NCBI RefSeq assembly: GCF_001687365.1
Contig: NZ_LGLV01000017.1
Coordinates: 123,920-187,919, forward strand
Source of the DNA: Pararhizobium polonicum
GTDB lineage: Bacteria; Pseudomonadota; Alphaproteobacteria; Rhizobiales; Rhizobiaceae
DNA: 64,000 bases
Reading direction: 5' to 3'
In this document: positions 54,451 to 63,197 of the stretch, one piece after another
Numbering within the stretch: the first letter of the stretch is position 1
Layout of the letters: every line of letters begins with the position of its first letter
Position numbers and translations under genes: made by a program
The notes under the pieces: generated by a model
Told to the model about the DNA's origin: nothing
Seen by the model: only the letters and a program-made list of their open reading frames with translations
The model's database searches: none

Positions 54451-55491
54451 GTGCGCCCCTTCATGCCGTTCGTCCCGCTGCCCTTTGTCGTCGCCATCCT
54501 GTTGCTTGTGCTCTTCGCCGCCGTTGTCCGGCGCGATGATGGGGCGCGGGCGAACCGGCCGTTCCTTGCCTTGATCCTGCTCAGCGTCTTTCAATCGCTG
54601 CTGTCGGGGCTGCGCTGGGGGTATGGCGTGCAGGAGGTCATGTATCTGGCGCCGGTGGGGGCAGCCATCGTGCCGCCGCTTGCCTATGCCGGGGTGACGG
54701 CGCTGGTGCGCAGGAGCGGCAAGCCGCTGTTGCAGCGTCTTGGGCTCCATGCCGTTCCCGCTCTCGTCGTCATTGTCCTGATGGCGGTGTGGCGGGAGGC
54801 CATCGACGCGGCGCTGGTGCTGATCGCCGTCGGCTATGCTGTTGCGATCCTGTTGTTGATGCGGCCGGGGGCGGATGCGCTGCGGCTCGCGCCCTTCGAG
54901 GGGGCCGTGCCGGCCTACCGCGCCATCCTCTTTGCCGCGCTTGCGCTACTGTTCTCGGCCGCGATCGATACCTTTGTCTCTCTCGATCTGGCCTGGACGC
55001 ACGGGGCGTATACCCGGCCGGTGATCGCCATCGGCAATCTTGCGGCGCTGATCATCCTGTCGGTTGCCGCCGCCGCCGCCAGCAAAAGCCATACGCCTGT
55101 CGAGACGGACGATGCCGCTTCAGGGCCGGATTTGGCGGAGGACAGGGAAACCATCGCGGCGGTCGAGGCATTGATGCAGACGCGGCGCGTCTATCGCGAT
55201 GCCGATCTCAATCTCGACCGGCTGGCCCGCAAGCTCGGCATCCCGGCGCGGCAGATTTCCGCCGCGATCAACCGTGCGACGGGCAAGAATGTCTCGCAAT
55301 ATGTCAACGAGCACCGGATCGGGGAAGCCTGCGGTCTGCTGGCGGAAACGGAAAAGCCGGTGACCGAGATCATGTTCGAGGTGGGCTTCCAGACCAAGTC
55401 CAACTTCAATCGCGAGTTCCGCCGCGTCACCGAGATGACGCCGCTCGAATGGCGGGAGAAGAAAGCCAAACCGTCCTCGATCGCGATCTAG
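54451..55491 (+). CDS. Membrane-anchored AraC-family regulator
   Basis: 346 aa. The first 210 residues hold six or seven membrane helices; the last 100 hold an AraC-type double helix-turn-helix with LDRLARKLGIPARQISAAIN and VTEIMFEVGFQTKSNFNREFRRVTEMTPLEWR (shortened). The start is GTG 54451 or ATG 54463. AraC proteins of this architecture sense signals through the membrane domain. It lies 60 bp before the adaptor gene and presumably controls the exporter that follows. Confidence 0.87.
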   Translation: MRPFMPFVPLPFVVAILLLVLFAAVVRRDDGARANRPFLALILLSVFQSLLSGLRWGYGVQEVMYLAPVGAAIVPPLAYAGVTALVRRSGKPLLQRLGLHAVPALVVIVLMAVWREAIDAALVLIAVGYAVAILLLMRPGADALRLAPFEGAVPAYRAILFAALALLFSAAIDTFVSLDLAWTHGAYTRPVIAIGNLAALIILSVAAAAASKSHTPVETDDAASGPDLAEDRETIAAVEALMQTRRVYRDADLNLDRLARKLGIPARQISAAINRATGKNVSQYVNEHRIGEACGLLAETEKPVTEIMFEVGFQTKSNFNREFRRVTEMTPLEWREKKAKPSSIAI

Positions 55492-55550
55492 CACGGCCAA
55501 AAACGCGTTTCAGGTCTCGTTTGTGCCCCCAGCCGGTGATGCTGCCCGGC

Positions 55551-56666
55551 ATGAACACACATCTCAACCTCGACACCGAACACGACCGCAAGCTGGCCGG
55601 GACACTCATGTCCCTGTCGCTTGCGCCCGTTCCTGACGATAGCAAGCCGCCGAAGCCAAGGCTCCGGCGTCTGATGCTGCCCCTTGGCCTTGTCGCGCTG
55701 GCTGCTGCCCTTGGCTTGGTCCTCATCCAACCGGAGACGGCCCGCCGCTTGCCGATGCCGTTCGCCGCCTCGCCAGAGCCGGCGGAAGCCGTTTCCGTAT
55801 CTGCGAATACGACTGCGCCCGCGGGAGAGGGCAAGACGGAACAATCTGCGATCCGCGATTCCGCCCCGGCCGTGGCCGAGATCACCGGCTCCGGCTTCGT
55901 GGTCGCGCCGCGCATGACCACGGTCTTTGCCAAATATGAAGGCCGGATCGCCCATGTCGCCGTGGAAGCGGGTGACCCCGTCGCGGCCGGTCAGGTTCTG
56001 GTCACGCTCGACGACGCCGGCACCCGTTTTGCCCTTGAGCAGGCCGAAGCTGCGAAGGTTACGGCGGAACTGGTCCTTGCCGCCCGCGTCATCGATCTGG
56101 CGCAGGCCAATACCTCGCTGGCACGGACGGAAACCCTTGCCGCCCGCAATGCGGCCTCCCGGCAGATGCTCGAAGAGGCGCACACGACCACGGACCGCGC
56201 ATCGAATGCGGTGGCGCAGGCGAGACAGGAGGTTGCCCGTGCCGCGCTCTCCATTCGCATTGCTCAGGAGCGGCTGGCGGAGCTGACGGTGCGCGCGCCT
56301 TTCGCCGGTACCATCACCCGCCTCGACGCCCATGATGGCGACATCGTGCTGGCGCGGGTCGACAGCGTTCGCGAAAGCCAGAGCCTTCTGACCATCACCG
56401 ATACCGCGCGCCTCGTCATCGACGCGGACGTGGCGGAAACCGGCATCGCGCTGCTGCGGCCGGGCCTGCGCGGCCAAGCCGTGCTCGACGGTTTTCCCGG
56501 CCAGCCCTTTGCCGTCGAGGTGGCGCGGCTGGCGCCTGTCGCAGCCGCCGAGAAGGGCACTATCACACTGCGCCTGCAGCTTTCCGATCCGCCCCCGGGC
56601 ATCCGGCCGAACATGGCCGCCCGCATCCGCATTTCCCTCAACGACACTGGAGACAGGACCCAATGA
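55551..56666 (+). CDS. HlyD/MacA-type efflux adaptor (membrane-fusion protein)
   Basis: 371 aa. One N-terminal membrane segment (about 48-65) follows a cytoplasmic start; then the lipoyl/barrel-sandwich region split by a helical hairpin (about 155-245): GRIAHVAVEAGDPVAAGQVL and LTVRAPFAGTITRLDAHDGD, followed by a beta-barrel domain. In tripartite systems it couples an ABC pump to an outer-membrane channel. No outer-membrane component is encoded nearby. ATG 55551 is chosen; ATG 55539 is possible. Overlaps the ATPase gene by ATGA. Confidence 0.88.
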   Translation: MNTHLNLDTEHDRKLAGTLMSLSLAPVPDDSKPPKPRLRRLMLPLGLVALAAALGLVLIQPETARRLPMPFAASPEPAEAVSVSANTTAPAGEGKTEQSAIRDSAPAVAEITGSGFVVAPRMTTVFAKYEGRIAHVAVEAGDPVAAGQVLVTLDDAGTRFALEQAEAAKVTAELVLAARVIDLAQANTSLARTETLAARNAASRQMLEEAHTTTDRASNAVAQARQEVARAALSIRIAQERLAELTVRAPFAGTITRLDAHDGDIVLARVDSVRESQSLLTITDTARLVIDADVAETGIALLRPGLRGQAVLDGFPGQPFAVEVARLAPVAAAEKGTITLRLQLSDPPPGIRPNMAARIRISLNDTGDRTQ

Positions 56667-57364
56667 CCGGCACACCGGAGACCTATATCGCGCTCAGCGC
56701 TATCACCAAGGGATACCGCATCGGCGGCGAGGCGATCCCGATCTTTTCCGGCCTCGATCTTTCCATCCCGCGCGGCGATTTCGTCGCCATCATGGGACCG
56801 TCCGGCTCGGGAAAATCGACGCTGCTCAACATGCTGGCCGGTATCGACCGGCCGGATGCCGGAACCTTGCGTATTGGCACCAGCCGTCTCGACCAGATGG
56901 GCGAGGCGGCGCGCGCCTCCTGGCGGGCGCACCACATGGGCATCGTCTTCCAGTTCTACAATCTGCTGCCGATGCTGACGGCGGCGCAGAATGTCGAACT
57001 GCCGCTGCTGCTGAAACCGCTGTCGGCCAGGGAGCGGCGCATCCGGGTCGAAAGGGTTCTCGATCTCGTCGGGCTGGCCGGCCGGGAAAAGCAATACCCG
57101 GCAATGATGTCCGGCGGCCAGCAGCAGCGCGTCGGCATCGCCCGCGCCATCGTCTCCGATCCGGGCCTGCTGCTCTGCGACGAGCCGACCGGCGATCTCG
57201 ACCGCACGTCCGCCGACGAGGTGCTGGAGATGCTGCGCTTCCTCAACCGGCAGCTGGAAAAGACCATCGTCATGGTGACACATGATCCGCAGGCCGCTTC
57301 CTATGCCAAGCGCACGCTGCATCTCGACAAGGGTGATTTCATCGAAGAGAAGAGGGCCGCCTGA
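56663..57364 (+). CDS. ABC transporter ATP-binding protein (MacB/LolD type)
   Basis: 233 aa. Walker A GPSGSGKSTLLNML, Q-loop FQFYNLLPML, signature MSGGQQQRVGIARAI, Walker B LLLCDEPTGDLD, and the H-loop VMVTHDP. The sequence is of the LolD/MacB/FtsE branch that powers type VII ABC mechanotransmission proteins. Its start overlaps the adaptor stop and its stop overlaps the permease start (TGATG), so the genes are one operon. Confidence 0.93.
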   Translation: MTGTPETYIALSAITKGYRIGGEAIPIFSGLDLSIPRGDFVAIMGPSGSGKSTLLNMLAGIDRPDAGTLRIGTSRLDQMGEAARASWRAHHMGIVFQFYNLLPMLTAAQNVELPLLLKPLSARERRIRVERVLDLVGLAGREKQYPAMMSGGQQQRVGIARAIVSDPGLLLCDEPTGDLDRTSADEVLEMLRFLNRQLEKTIVMVTHDPQAASYAKRTLHLDKGDFIEEKRAA

Positions 57365-58506
57365 TGACCTTCTTTACTCTCGCCCGCAAGAACGCCTGGC
57401 GAAAACCACTGCGCAGCCTGCTGCTGATGGTCTGCATCGCTGTTGCCTTCCTGATCTATGGCCTGACGGCGAGCTTCCTTGCCGGCACGCAAGGCACGTC
57501 TGCGGCAAGCGACGATATTCTCGGCGTCATGAGCGCCGGCGGCCGCACCCAACCTCTGCCGTTGGCACATGCGGCAAGGCTTGCCACCGATCCCGATATC
57601 GCGGCGCTGGCCGCGATGACGCGGCTGCGCGGCTTCGTCGCGGTGGAGAAAAACGTCGTTGCCGTCAGCGCTGCCGATCCGGAGCGGCTCATCGCCGTCA
57701 ACGGCAAGGGTCTCGGGCTGACGCCGAATCTGGTGGCGGCGATCAGCGGTGCCCGCGACAGGGTTTTGGTCGGCCGAGCGCTGATGCAGGCGCAGGGCTG
57801 GACGGTTGGCCAGCACATCGCGGTCACCGCTTTCGACGTCGCGAAACAGGACGGCAGCCGCGACTGGCGCTTCGAGATAGCCGGTGTCTTCGAGGGCGAG
57901 AATGCCGCATCCGACACCTATTTCATCATCGCCCGCTACGATTATGTCAATGCCGCGCGGGCGCGGGGCAGGGACACGGTGGACGCGTTTATCGTGCGCC
58001 CGCGCGAGGGCGTGCCGCCGGGCGAGCTTGCCGCCCGCATCGACACGCTGTTTGCCAATTCCGCCGCGCCGACGCGCACGCAATCGGAAAAACAGTTCCT
58101 CGAAGCCTTCCTGCGCCAATATGCCGATATCGGCCTGATCGTCGATCTCGTGGTCGGGGCGGCCTTCGTCACGCTGCTGATGATCGTCGTCAACACCATG
58201 GTCTTTGCCGTGCGCGAACGCACCTTCGAGATCGGCGTCCTGAAGACGCTCGGCTTTTCGCGGCTGAGGATCATGGCGCTGATCCTCGCAGAGACGCTGT
58301 TCGTCTTCATCGTCGGCGGAAGTGTCGGACTTGTCCTGGCCAAGTTAGCAACCGTCTTCGCCGGTCCTGATCTCGGTCTGGTCTTTTCGCCGCTGATCGC
58401 TGCCAAGGCGCTGGCGATCATCGCCGCCCTCGGCCTTGCGACCGGCACGCTGCCGGCCGTCAATGCGATGCGAACCCCCATCATCAAAGCCTTCAGAACG
58501 AGGTAA
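57364..58506 (+). CDS. ABC transporter permease, FtsX/MacB type (1)
   Basis: 380 aa. One membrane helix near the N-terminus, a long periplasmic domain (about 50-250), then three helices in the FtsX domain (about 260-380), with MVFAVRERTFEIGVLKTLGFSR as the typical coupling segment and PAVNAMRTPIIKAFR at the end. Such proteins move lipoproteins or small molecules without full transport through the membrane. Confidence 0.9.
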   Translation: MTFFTLARKNAWRKPLRSLLLMVCIAVAFLIYGLTASFLAGTQGTSAASDDILGVMSAGGRTQPLPLAHAARLATDPDIAALAAMTRLRGFVAVEKNVVAVSAADPERLIAVNGKGLGLTPNLVAAISGARDRVLVGRALMQAQGWTVGQHIAVTAFDVAKQDGSRDWRFEIAGVFEGENAASDTYFIIARYDYVNAARARGRDTVDAFIVRPREGVPPGELAARIDTLFANSAAPTRTQSEKQFLEAFLRQYADIGLIVDLVVGAAFVTLLMIVVNTMVFAVRERTFEIGVLKTLGFSRLRIMALILAETLFVFIVGGSVGLVLAKLATVFAGPDLGLVFSPLIAAKALAIIAALGLATGTLPAVNAMRTPIIKAFRTR

Positions 58507-58511
58507 CCGCC

Positions 58512-59708
58512 ATGTCGACCCACACCCAGCAAACGCTCGTGATGATCCGGGCCAATCTCTCCAGCCTGCCGCGCCGTCTGGCCATTTCCGTGTCGATGGC
58601 CCTGTCGGTCGCCCTTGTTGTCTGCGTGCTCGCCGGCTTTCTCGCCATGGCGAAGGGCTTCGAAACGGCGCTGACCGGTGCCGGCTCCCCGATGGTTGCC
58701 GTGGTCCTTGGCGGCGGCACCAATCAGGAGGCAGGCTCGGATATTCCCGCCGCCGTCATCCGCACGCTGGATGCCATGAGCGGCGATATCGGCGTCGTTC
58801 GCGATCCCGCCGGCAATCTCGTCTCGTCCCGCGAAATCGTCGTGCCCGTTGATATGAAGGCGGCGGACGGCACCGCTCGGACGCTGGCGCTGCGGGGTAT
58901 GGATGCCAGCGGCCCGGCCATCCGCGACAACATCACCCTGTCGTCGGGACGCCTCTTCGCCCCCGGTGCCCGCGAGGTCGTCGTCGGCGATCGTCTCGCC
59001 AGCGAATTCGGCCTGGGTGTCGGCGCTACGGTGCGGCTCGGGTCGGTCGACTGGACGGTCTCGGGACATTTCTCTGCCCGTGGCAGCGCCTTCGAATCCG
59101 AAATCTGGGCCGGCCTCGATGCGGTGCGTGCCGCCTTCGACAGGCAGGGACAGGTGCAAAGTCTCCGGTTGCGCCTTGCCGGTCCCGCCTCTCTCAAGCC
59201 GTTGCAGGACACGCTCGCCACGATCACGGCAACGCCGCTGGTGGCGCTTTCCGAGGCCGATCTCTATGCCGCGCAGTCCGGACGGACGGCGAGCCTGATC
59301 CGCCTGTTCGGCTGGCCGCTGGCGCTTCTGATGGCCATCGGCGCAACGGCAGGCGCTCTCAACACGATGATGAGTTCGGTTTCCGACAGGACTGTCGAGA
59401 TCGCCACCGTCCGGGCGCTGGGTTTCAGCCGTCTCTCGGCCTTTCTCGGAACATGGGTCGAGGCCGTCGTCCTCGCCGGGGCCGGTGTTGTTTTCGGTCT
59501 CGCCGCTTCATGGCTGGTCTTCAATGGCTGGCAGGCCAGCACCATCGGCGCCAACAATGCCCGCATGGCCTTTCAGCTCACCGTCACGCCTGATGTCATG
59601 CTGACATCCGGCCTTCTCGGCCTCGCCATCGGTATCCTCGGCGGCGCGCTCCCCGCCATCGCCGCCACAAGGCTACCACTGACGGCCGCGCTGCGGGCAA
59701 GCGGGTGA
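58512..59708 (+). CDS. ABC transporter permease, FtsX/MacB type (2)
   Basis: 398 aa, the same architecture as its neighbour: one helix, an extracytoplasmic domain and the FtsX domain with VSDRTVEIATVRALGFSRLS and PAIAATRLPLTAALRASG. Two unlike permeases with one ATPase form a LolCDE-like or MacB-heterodimer pump. It starts 6 bp after the previous stop. Confidence 0.9.
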   Translation: MSTHTQQTLVMIRANLSSLPRRLAISVSMALSVALVVCVLAGFLAMAKGFETALTGAGSPMVAVVLGGGTNQEAGSDIPAAVIRTLDAMSGDIGVVRDPAGNLVSSREIVVPVDMKAADGTARTLALRGMDASGPAIRDNITLSSGRLFAPGAREVVVGDRLASEFGLGVGATVRLGSVDWTVSGHFSARGSAFESEIWAGLDAVRAAFDRQGQVQSLRLRLAGPASLKPLQDTLATITATPLVALSEADLYAAQSGRTASLIRLFGWPLALLMAIGATAGALNTMMSSVSDRTVEIATVRALGFSRLSAFLGTWVEAVVLAGAGVVFGLAASWLVFNGWQASTIGANNARMAFQLTVTPDVMLTSGLLGLAIGILGGALPAIAATRLPLTAALRASG

Positions 59709-59781
59709 AGGGTGTGGGTGCATCTTGCGACAGATTGCCGAAAAGCAGCGGGACGACCCACTCTGGAAAGGCGTGTTTCCG

Positions 59782-60090
59782 TTACGCCGCCGTTGCCAGC
59801 GGTTTCGCACGCTCGATCCGCGCCAGCTCCCTGGGGTCGTTCATGGCCTGCCAGAGGTCGCTGCGGCGCTGCACGTTCAGCCAGAAGTCCGGGCTGTTGC
59901 CGAACACACGCGCCAGGATCAGCGCGGTCGCCGCCGTGACATTGCGCCGGTCATTGCACAATTCGTTCACATGCTTGCGCTGGACGCCCATGGCTTCGGC
60001 TAGGGCGGCCTGCGTCAGGCCAAGCGGCTGCATGAACTCTTCCGTCAGGATCTCGCCGATCGTCACCGGCTTGCGCTTGGTCATCAACAT
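59782..60090 (-). CDS. HigA-family antitoxin without a visible toxin
   Basis: 102 aa. HTH (GLTQAALAEAMGVQRKHVNEL) and the HigA C-terminal pattern NSPDFWLNVQRRSDLW. AGGTGACAA precedes ATG 60090. HigB toxins lie directly upstream of HigA in most loci; here 29 bp separate it from the stop of the ATPase gene, and no HigB-like sequence is seen on either strand nearby. Orphan antitoxins can act as ordinary regulators. Confidence 0.85.
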   Translation of the reverse strand: MLMTKRKPVTIGEILTEEFMQPLGLTQAALAEAMGVQRKHVNELCNDRRNVTAATALILARVFGNSPDFWLNVQRRSDLWQAMNDPRELARIERAKPLATAA

Positions 60091-60119
60091 TTGTCACCTC
60101 ACCGATAGCTGTCGCAATC

Positions 60120-60833
60120 TCAACGAACGTCCCGAAACTGTACCTCGCCCCTGTTCAGAAAGCACGTCCTGTCAAACAGCGTCAGATCCAGCGGGTTCGG
60201 TAGCCGGATGTCGTCGATGCCGGGAAATGGTTTTTCAGATGAATCGTAGGATCGGTCGATTTGAGAGATGAAAACGATGATCAGGCCTTTTTCCCGCGCA
60301 AAGGCTTTCAGAGCCCGAATCTGGACCATCAGTTCCGGGTTGTCGCGTTTCTGATCGAGCAGTTGCAGATAGTCTATGATCACCAATGTGCCGGGCGGTG
60401 CCGCCGCCATCGTCTGGGCGATGTAGCCGGCGCTGATGGCGTCGGACGTATCGAAGCCGAAGAGCCCGTTGAAATGCGCGACATCCACCCCAAGCGCGCG
60501 GAAGCGGTCCAAAATATCCTTTTCCGTATATTCCAGCGTGAAGAAGACACTGCGATTGCCCGATTTCATGGCTTCGACAGCCAGTTCAAGGCTCATCAGG
60601 GTTTTGCCGTGGCCGGGCCGCGCGCCAATCAGCACGAGGTCTCCGGGTGTCAATCGGCCGAAGAACTCGCCGGCGGGCGCGGTCGCGGGTCGTTTGGCCA
60701 GGAGCAAACTCCAGCGGCTGAAACCTTCCTTGAGCGCGATGCGGTCAAGTGCCGCGTGGAGCGGAATTTTCTCGTTGCGGGACAGGAGTTTCGCTTGGCG
60801 CTTCAGGTGATAGACCGGCGCGGACAGGGGCAT
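60120..60833 (-). CDS. DnaB-like/RecA-fold ATPase
   Basis: 237 aa. Walker A GARPGHGKTLMSLELA, Walker B LVIIDYLQLLDQ and FISQIDRS resemble the ATPase core of the replicative helicase DnaB, but the N-terminal primase-binding domain is missing and the protein is about half the length of DnaB. ATG 60833 has AGGAGG 8 bases upstream. The short N-terminal stretch is helical (HLKRQAKLLSRNEKI). It could be a stand-alone helicase-like regulator. It is transcribed in the same direction as the orphan HigA gene and ends 29 bp before it. Confidence 0.75.
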   Translation of the reverse strand: MPLSAPVYHLKRQAKLLSRNEKIPLHAALDRIALKEGFSRWSLLLAKRPATAPAGEFFGRLTPGDLVLIGARPGHGKTLMSLELAVEAMKSGNRSVFFTLEYTEKDILDRFRALGVDVAHFNGLFGFDTSDAISAGYIAQTMAAAPPGTLVIIDYLQLLDQKRDNPELMVQIRALKAFAREKGLIIVFISQIDRSYDSSEKPFPGIDDIRLPNPLDLTLFDRTCFLNRGEVQFRDVR

Positions 60834-61272
60834 GGATAAACCTCCTATTGCGAGCAATGGTCACAATCCCTCCTTATGCCTGATGCTCGAACAGTCGGTT
60901 CAATCATAAATCGGCCCGGCACGTTTCATGCTTTCCCAAGCGGAGGGGGGAGGCGTGGGTGCGCCAGAATCAAAGCGTAACCCAAGCGTGGCCGGTTTGA
61001 AATCGGGTGGGCGCGGTCGGGGTGAAAAATATCAGTGCCGGATCGGCCTCCGCGCCATTTTCCAGCGGCAACCGGCCGCAAGTGCCACGTGGACACAAGC
61101 GGGGCCAACAGCCTTCACCGTTCAGGCATGCCTGCGGCTCAAGACTGCATGCCGACTATGCAGCTTAGTCGCGCTTTCCGGCTTGCGTCAGATATCTTGC
61201 ATTGAGCGGGCATGACGGTTTGCCGAACAGCCTTGCGAGACCACGGGCGGCAAGGCCTGTTGCCGGTGTATG
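60834..61272. other. 439-bp gap with no gene
   Basis: Between the ATPase gene and the end of the flagellin gene. No coding sequence could be supported in either direction, and no terminator of the flagellin gene with a clear T-run is seen. Confidence 0.55.
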
Positions 61273-62970
61273 TTACCGCAAGAGCTGCAGGATGCTGTCC
61301 GAATTGGTGTTGGCGATCTGCAGTGCCTGGTTTGCCAGGTGCTGTTGCGTCTGCAGGGCCTTGAGCCGCGTGGAGGCGTCGTTCATGTCCGCGTCGACAA
61401 GACGGCCGATGCCCCTGTCGATCGTATCCATCAGGTTGCGCGCGAAACTGGATTGCATGTCGATGCGTGACTGCAGCGAACCGAGCGTTGCCGCGGCCGA
61501 AATCGTCTTGCCGAGCATCTCCTCGACGCCTGCGAGATAATGATCCAGCCGGTCCAGCGGATCGGTGATATCCACTTCCGTCAGATCGAAATCGACAATC
61601 CAGCCGATATTGTCGCGGACATTGTTGATCGTCAGGGTAGGGGCCTTGTTGCCCGCATCCGGATAAAGCGTCTGGTCGGCGGTCAGCTCGATGATATTGC
61701 CGGTGGCGATCGCGACCATGCCCTGGCCTTGCGCGGCCAGCGTGAGGATGGCGGCAAGGGCGCTCGCCGAGGCCACAATCCCATCGGTGGTGCCAAGCGC
61801 GGTATCGACGATCGAGCGATCCACAGTCACCGTCGAGCTGACGCCGCCACCCAGGCTGACGTCGAAACTGAATTCGGACTGGTTATGGACCGTAAAGGGG
61901 CCGTCGAAGCCGAAGGACCAGCTCGGGTACATATTGTCGTGGTCGATATTATGCACATTGCTCTCCAGCCCGAGCGCGAAGCCCGCCGGGAAGCTGGTAC
62001 TCGTGACGGCAATGGCAATGCTGGAGCCGTTATGCCCGGATGTTTCCAGTGATCCGATCTCGAACCGGTTGCTTGTCAACGAGCTGCCGCGCGCGGAAAA
62101 GGCCGTCGCGGGAATGCCGCCGTCCACGAATGCTTTCTCAAGAACGGTGCGCATCTGCATGGCCGTGCCGATGATGCCGTCGCTTGTGCCGAGCGCCGCG
62201 TCGATCAATGCCTTGTCGATCGTAACCGACACCGTCACGCCGGCCGAATGCGTACTGGCATCGATGGTCAGATCGAAGGTGATGCTGTCCGTCCCGCTGA
62301 AGGTCGCCGGGCCGGTGAAGGCGTGGTCCTGATGTCCCTCGTGGCTGTGGGTGGTGAAATTCGTGGGGCGGAATCCGCCGATGGTGCCAAGGCTTCTGAT
62401 ATCCTTTTGCAGCGCGCCGCCGCCGCCCGTGTTCAACAGGCTGATGCGGGCGAGATCGAGGTCGAGCGATTGGAGCGAGACAGTTCCGCTGGCCGATCTG
62501 GCGAAGGAGCCGACGATCCCGGTCTTGAACGTTGAGACATCGACGAGATTGTCGGCGAGATCCGTGCTGAGCCAATTTACGCCGTTGAAACTGGCCGATG
62601 TCGCTATGCTGGTCATCTGCTGGCTGAGTTCGTTCAGCTCTTTCTGGATCTTGCTCCTGTCGACGCCGGGCTCCTTCGCTGCGACCAGCCGTGCCTTGAA
62701 TTCGCTGAGCAGGGCGCTCACCGCGTCCATGCCGGAATAGGCGACATCGGTCTTGGCCGCACCGAGTGCGAGCGCATCCGCTACCGTCGAGATAGACAGA
62801 TTGTCCGAGCGCATCGTCGTCGAAATCGACCAGTACGCGGCATTGTCGGAAGCGGTCTGTACGCGCAGCCCGGAACTGACCTGCGCCTGTACGCGCTCCA
62901 TGCCGGAGCCGATGGTACGAAGTGTCTGGAGCGCGGCAATTGCGCCCGCATTGGTATGAATGCTGGCCAT
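61273..62970 (-). CDS. Enlarged flagellin
   Basis: 565 aa; many rhizobial flagellins are 300-430. Conserved ends: MASIHTNAGAIAALQTLRTI with VQTASDNAAYWSISTTMRSDN at the N-terminus, and RIDMQSSFARNLMDTIDRGIGRLVDADMNDAS (shortened) ending with LQIANTNSDSILQLL. The middle (about 195-455) is an insert with two related units, residues 219-320 and 357-450, which share the pattern GPxTF...TFDL...VTVSVTIDKALIDAALGTSDGI / ALGTTDGIVA. A His-rich stretch (THSHEGHQDHAF) precedes the first unit. The gene is alone here; the flagellar cluster must be elsewhere. Confidence 0.9.
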   Translation of the reverse strand: MASIHTNAGAIAALQTLRTIGSGMERVQAQVSSGLRVQTASDNAAYWSISTTMRSDNLSISTVADALALGAAKTDVAYSGMDAVSALLSEFKARLVAAKEPGVDRSKIQKELNELSQQMTSIATSASFNGVNWLSTDLADNLVDVSTFKTGIVGSFARSASGTVSLQSLDLDLARISLLNTGGGGALQKDIRSLGTIGGFRPTNFTTHSHEGHQDHAFTGPATFSGTDSITFDLTIDASTHSAGVTVSVTIDKALIDAALGTSDGIIGTAMQMRTVLEKAFVDGGIPATAFSARGSSLTSNRFEIGSLETSGHNGSSIAIAVTSTSFPAGFALGLESNVHNIDHDNMYPSWSFGFDGPFTVHNQSEFSFDVSLGGGVSSTVTVDRSIVDTALGTTDGIVASASALAAILTLAAQGQGMVAIATGNIIELTADQTLYPDAGNKAPTLTINNVRDNIGWIVDFDLTEVDITDPLDRLDHYLAGVEEMLGKTISAAATLGSLQSRIDMQSSFARNLMDTIDRGIGRLVDADMNDASTRLKALQTQQHLANQALQIANTNSDSILQLLR

Positions 62971-63089
62971 GAAAACACCGGAATAAAGAGAAGGGACGCC
63001 CGTCATGGGCGGTAATGATTGTGGCGACACAACCATATTCATGGTTAACGATAGGTAAAATTTCACGGGTGCCACAGAGATATAAGGAT

Positions 63090-63105
63090 TTTAGAAAATT
63101 CTAAA
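63090..63105. promoter_or_regulatory. AT-rich palindrome upstream of the flagellin gene
   Basis: TTTAGAA (63090-63096) and TTCTAAA (63099-63105) around AA, within an AT-rich stretch 120-135 bp upstream of the flagellin start. This looks like a promoter or operator region; the regulator is not identified. Confidence 0.4.
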
Positions 63106-63197
63106 TATATAAAAATAAAGGAGAATCCGGAATGTTCCGTGATCGTGTCCGGTGCGCGGGCCTCCGCGCCAGGTTCTGGAGGGATGCTGATGCCGCG

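Noticed and set aside
54451..56666. One long fused AraC-adaptor protein in the open frame 54789-56666
   Set aside because: The first 250 codons of that frame are a shadow of the AraC gene in another frame; the adaptor sequence becomes plausible only after 55539.
54096..61200. Genomic island with the tRNA-Gln end as attachment site
   Set aside because: No copy of the tRNA 3' end was seen further downstream and no integrase gene is present in the window.
61273..62970. Flagellinolysin-like protease within the flagellin, from the HEGHQDH stretch
   Set aside because: The zinc-protease motif HExxH needs a His four residues after the first; here the spacing is HEGH, so the motif is absent.
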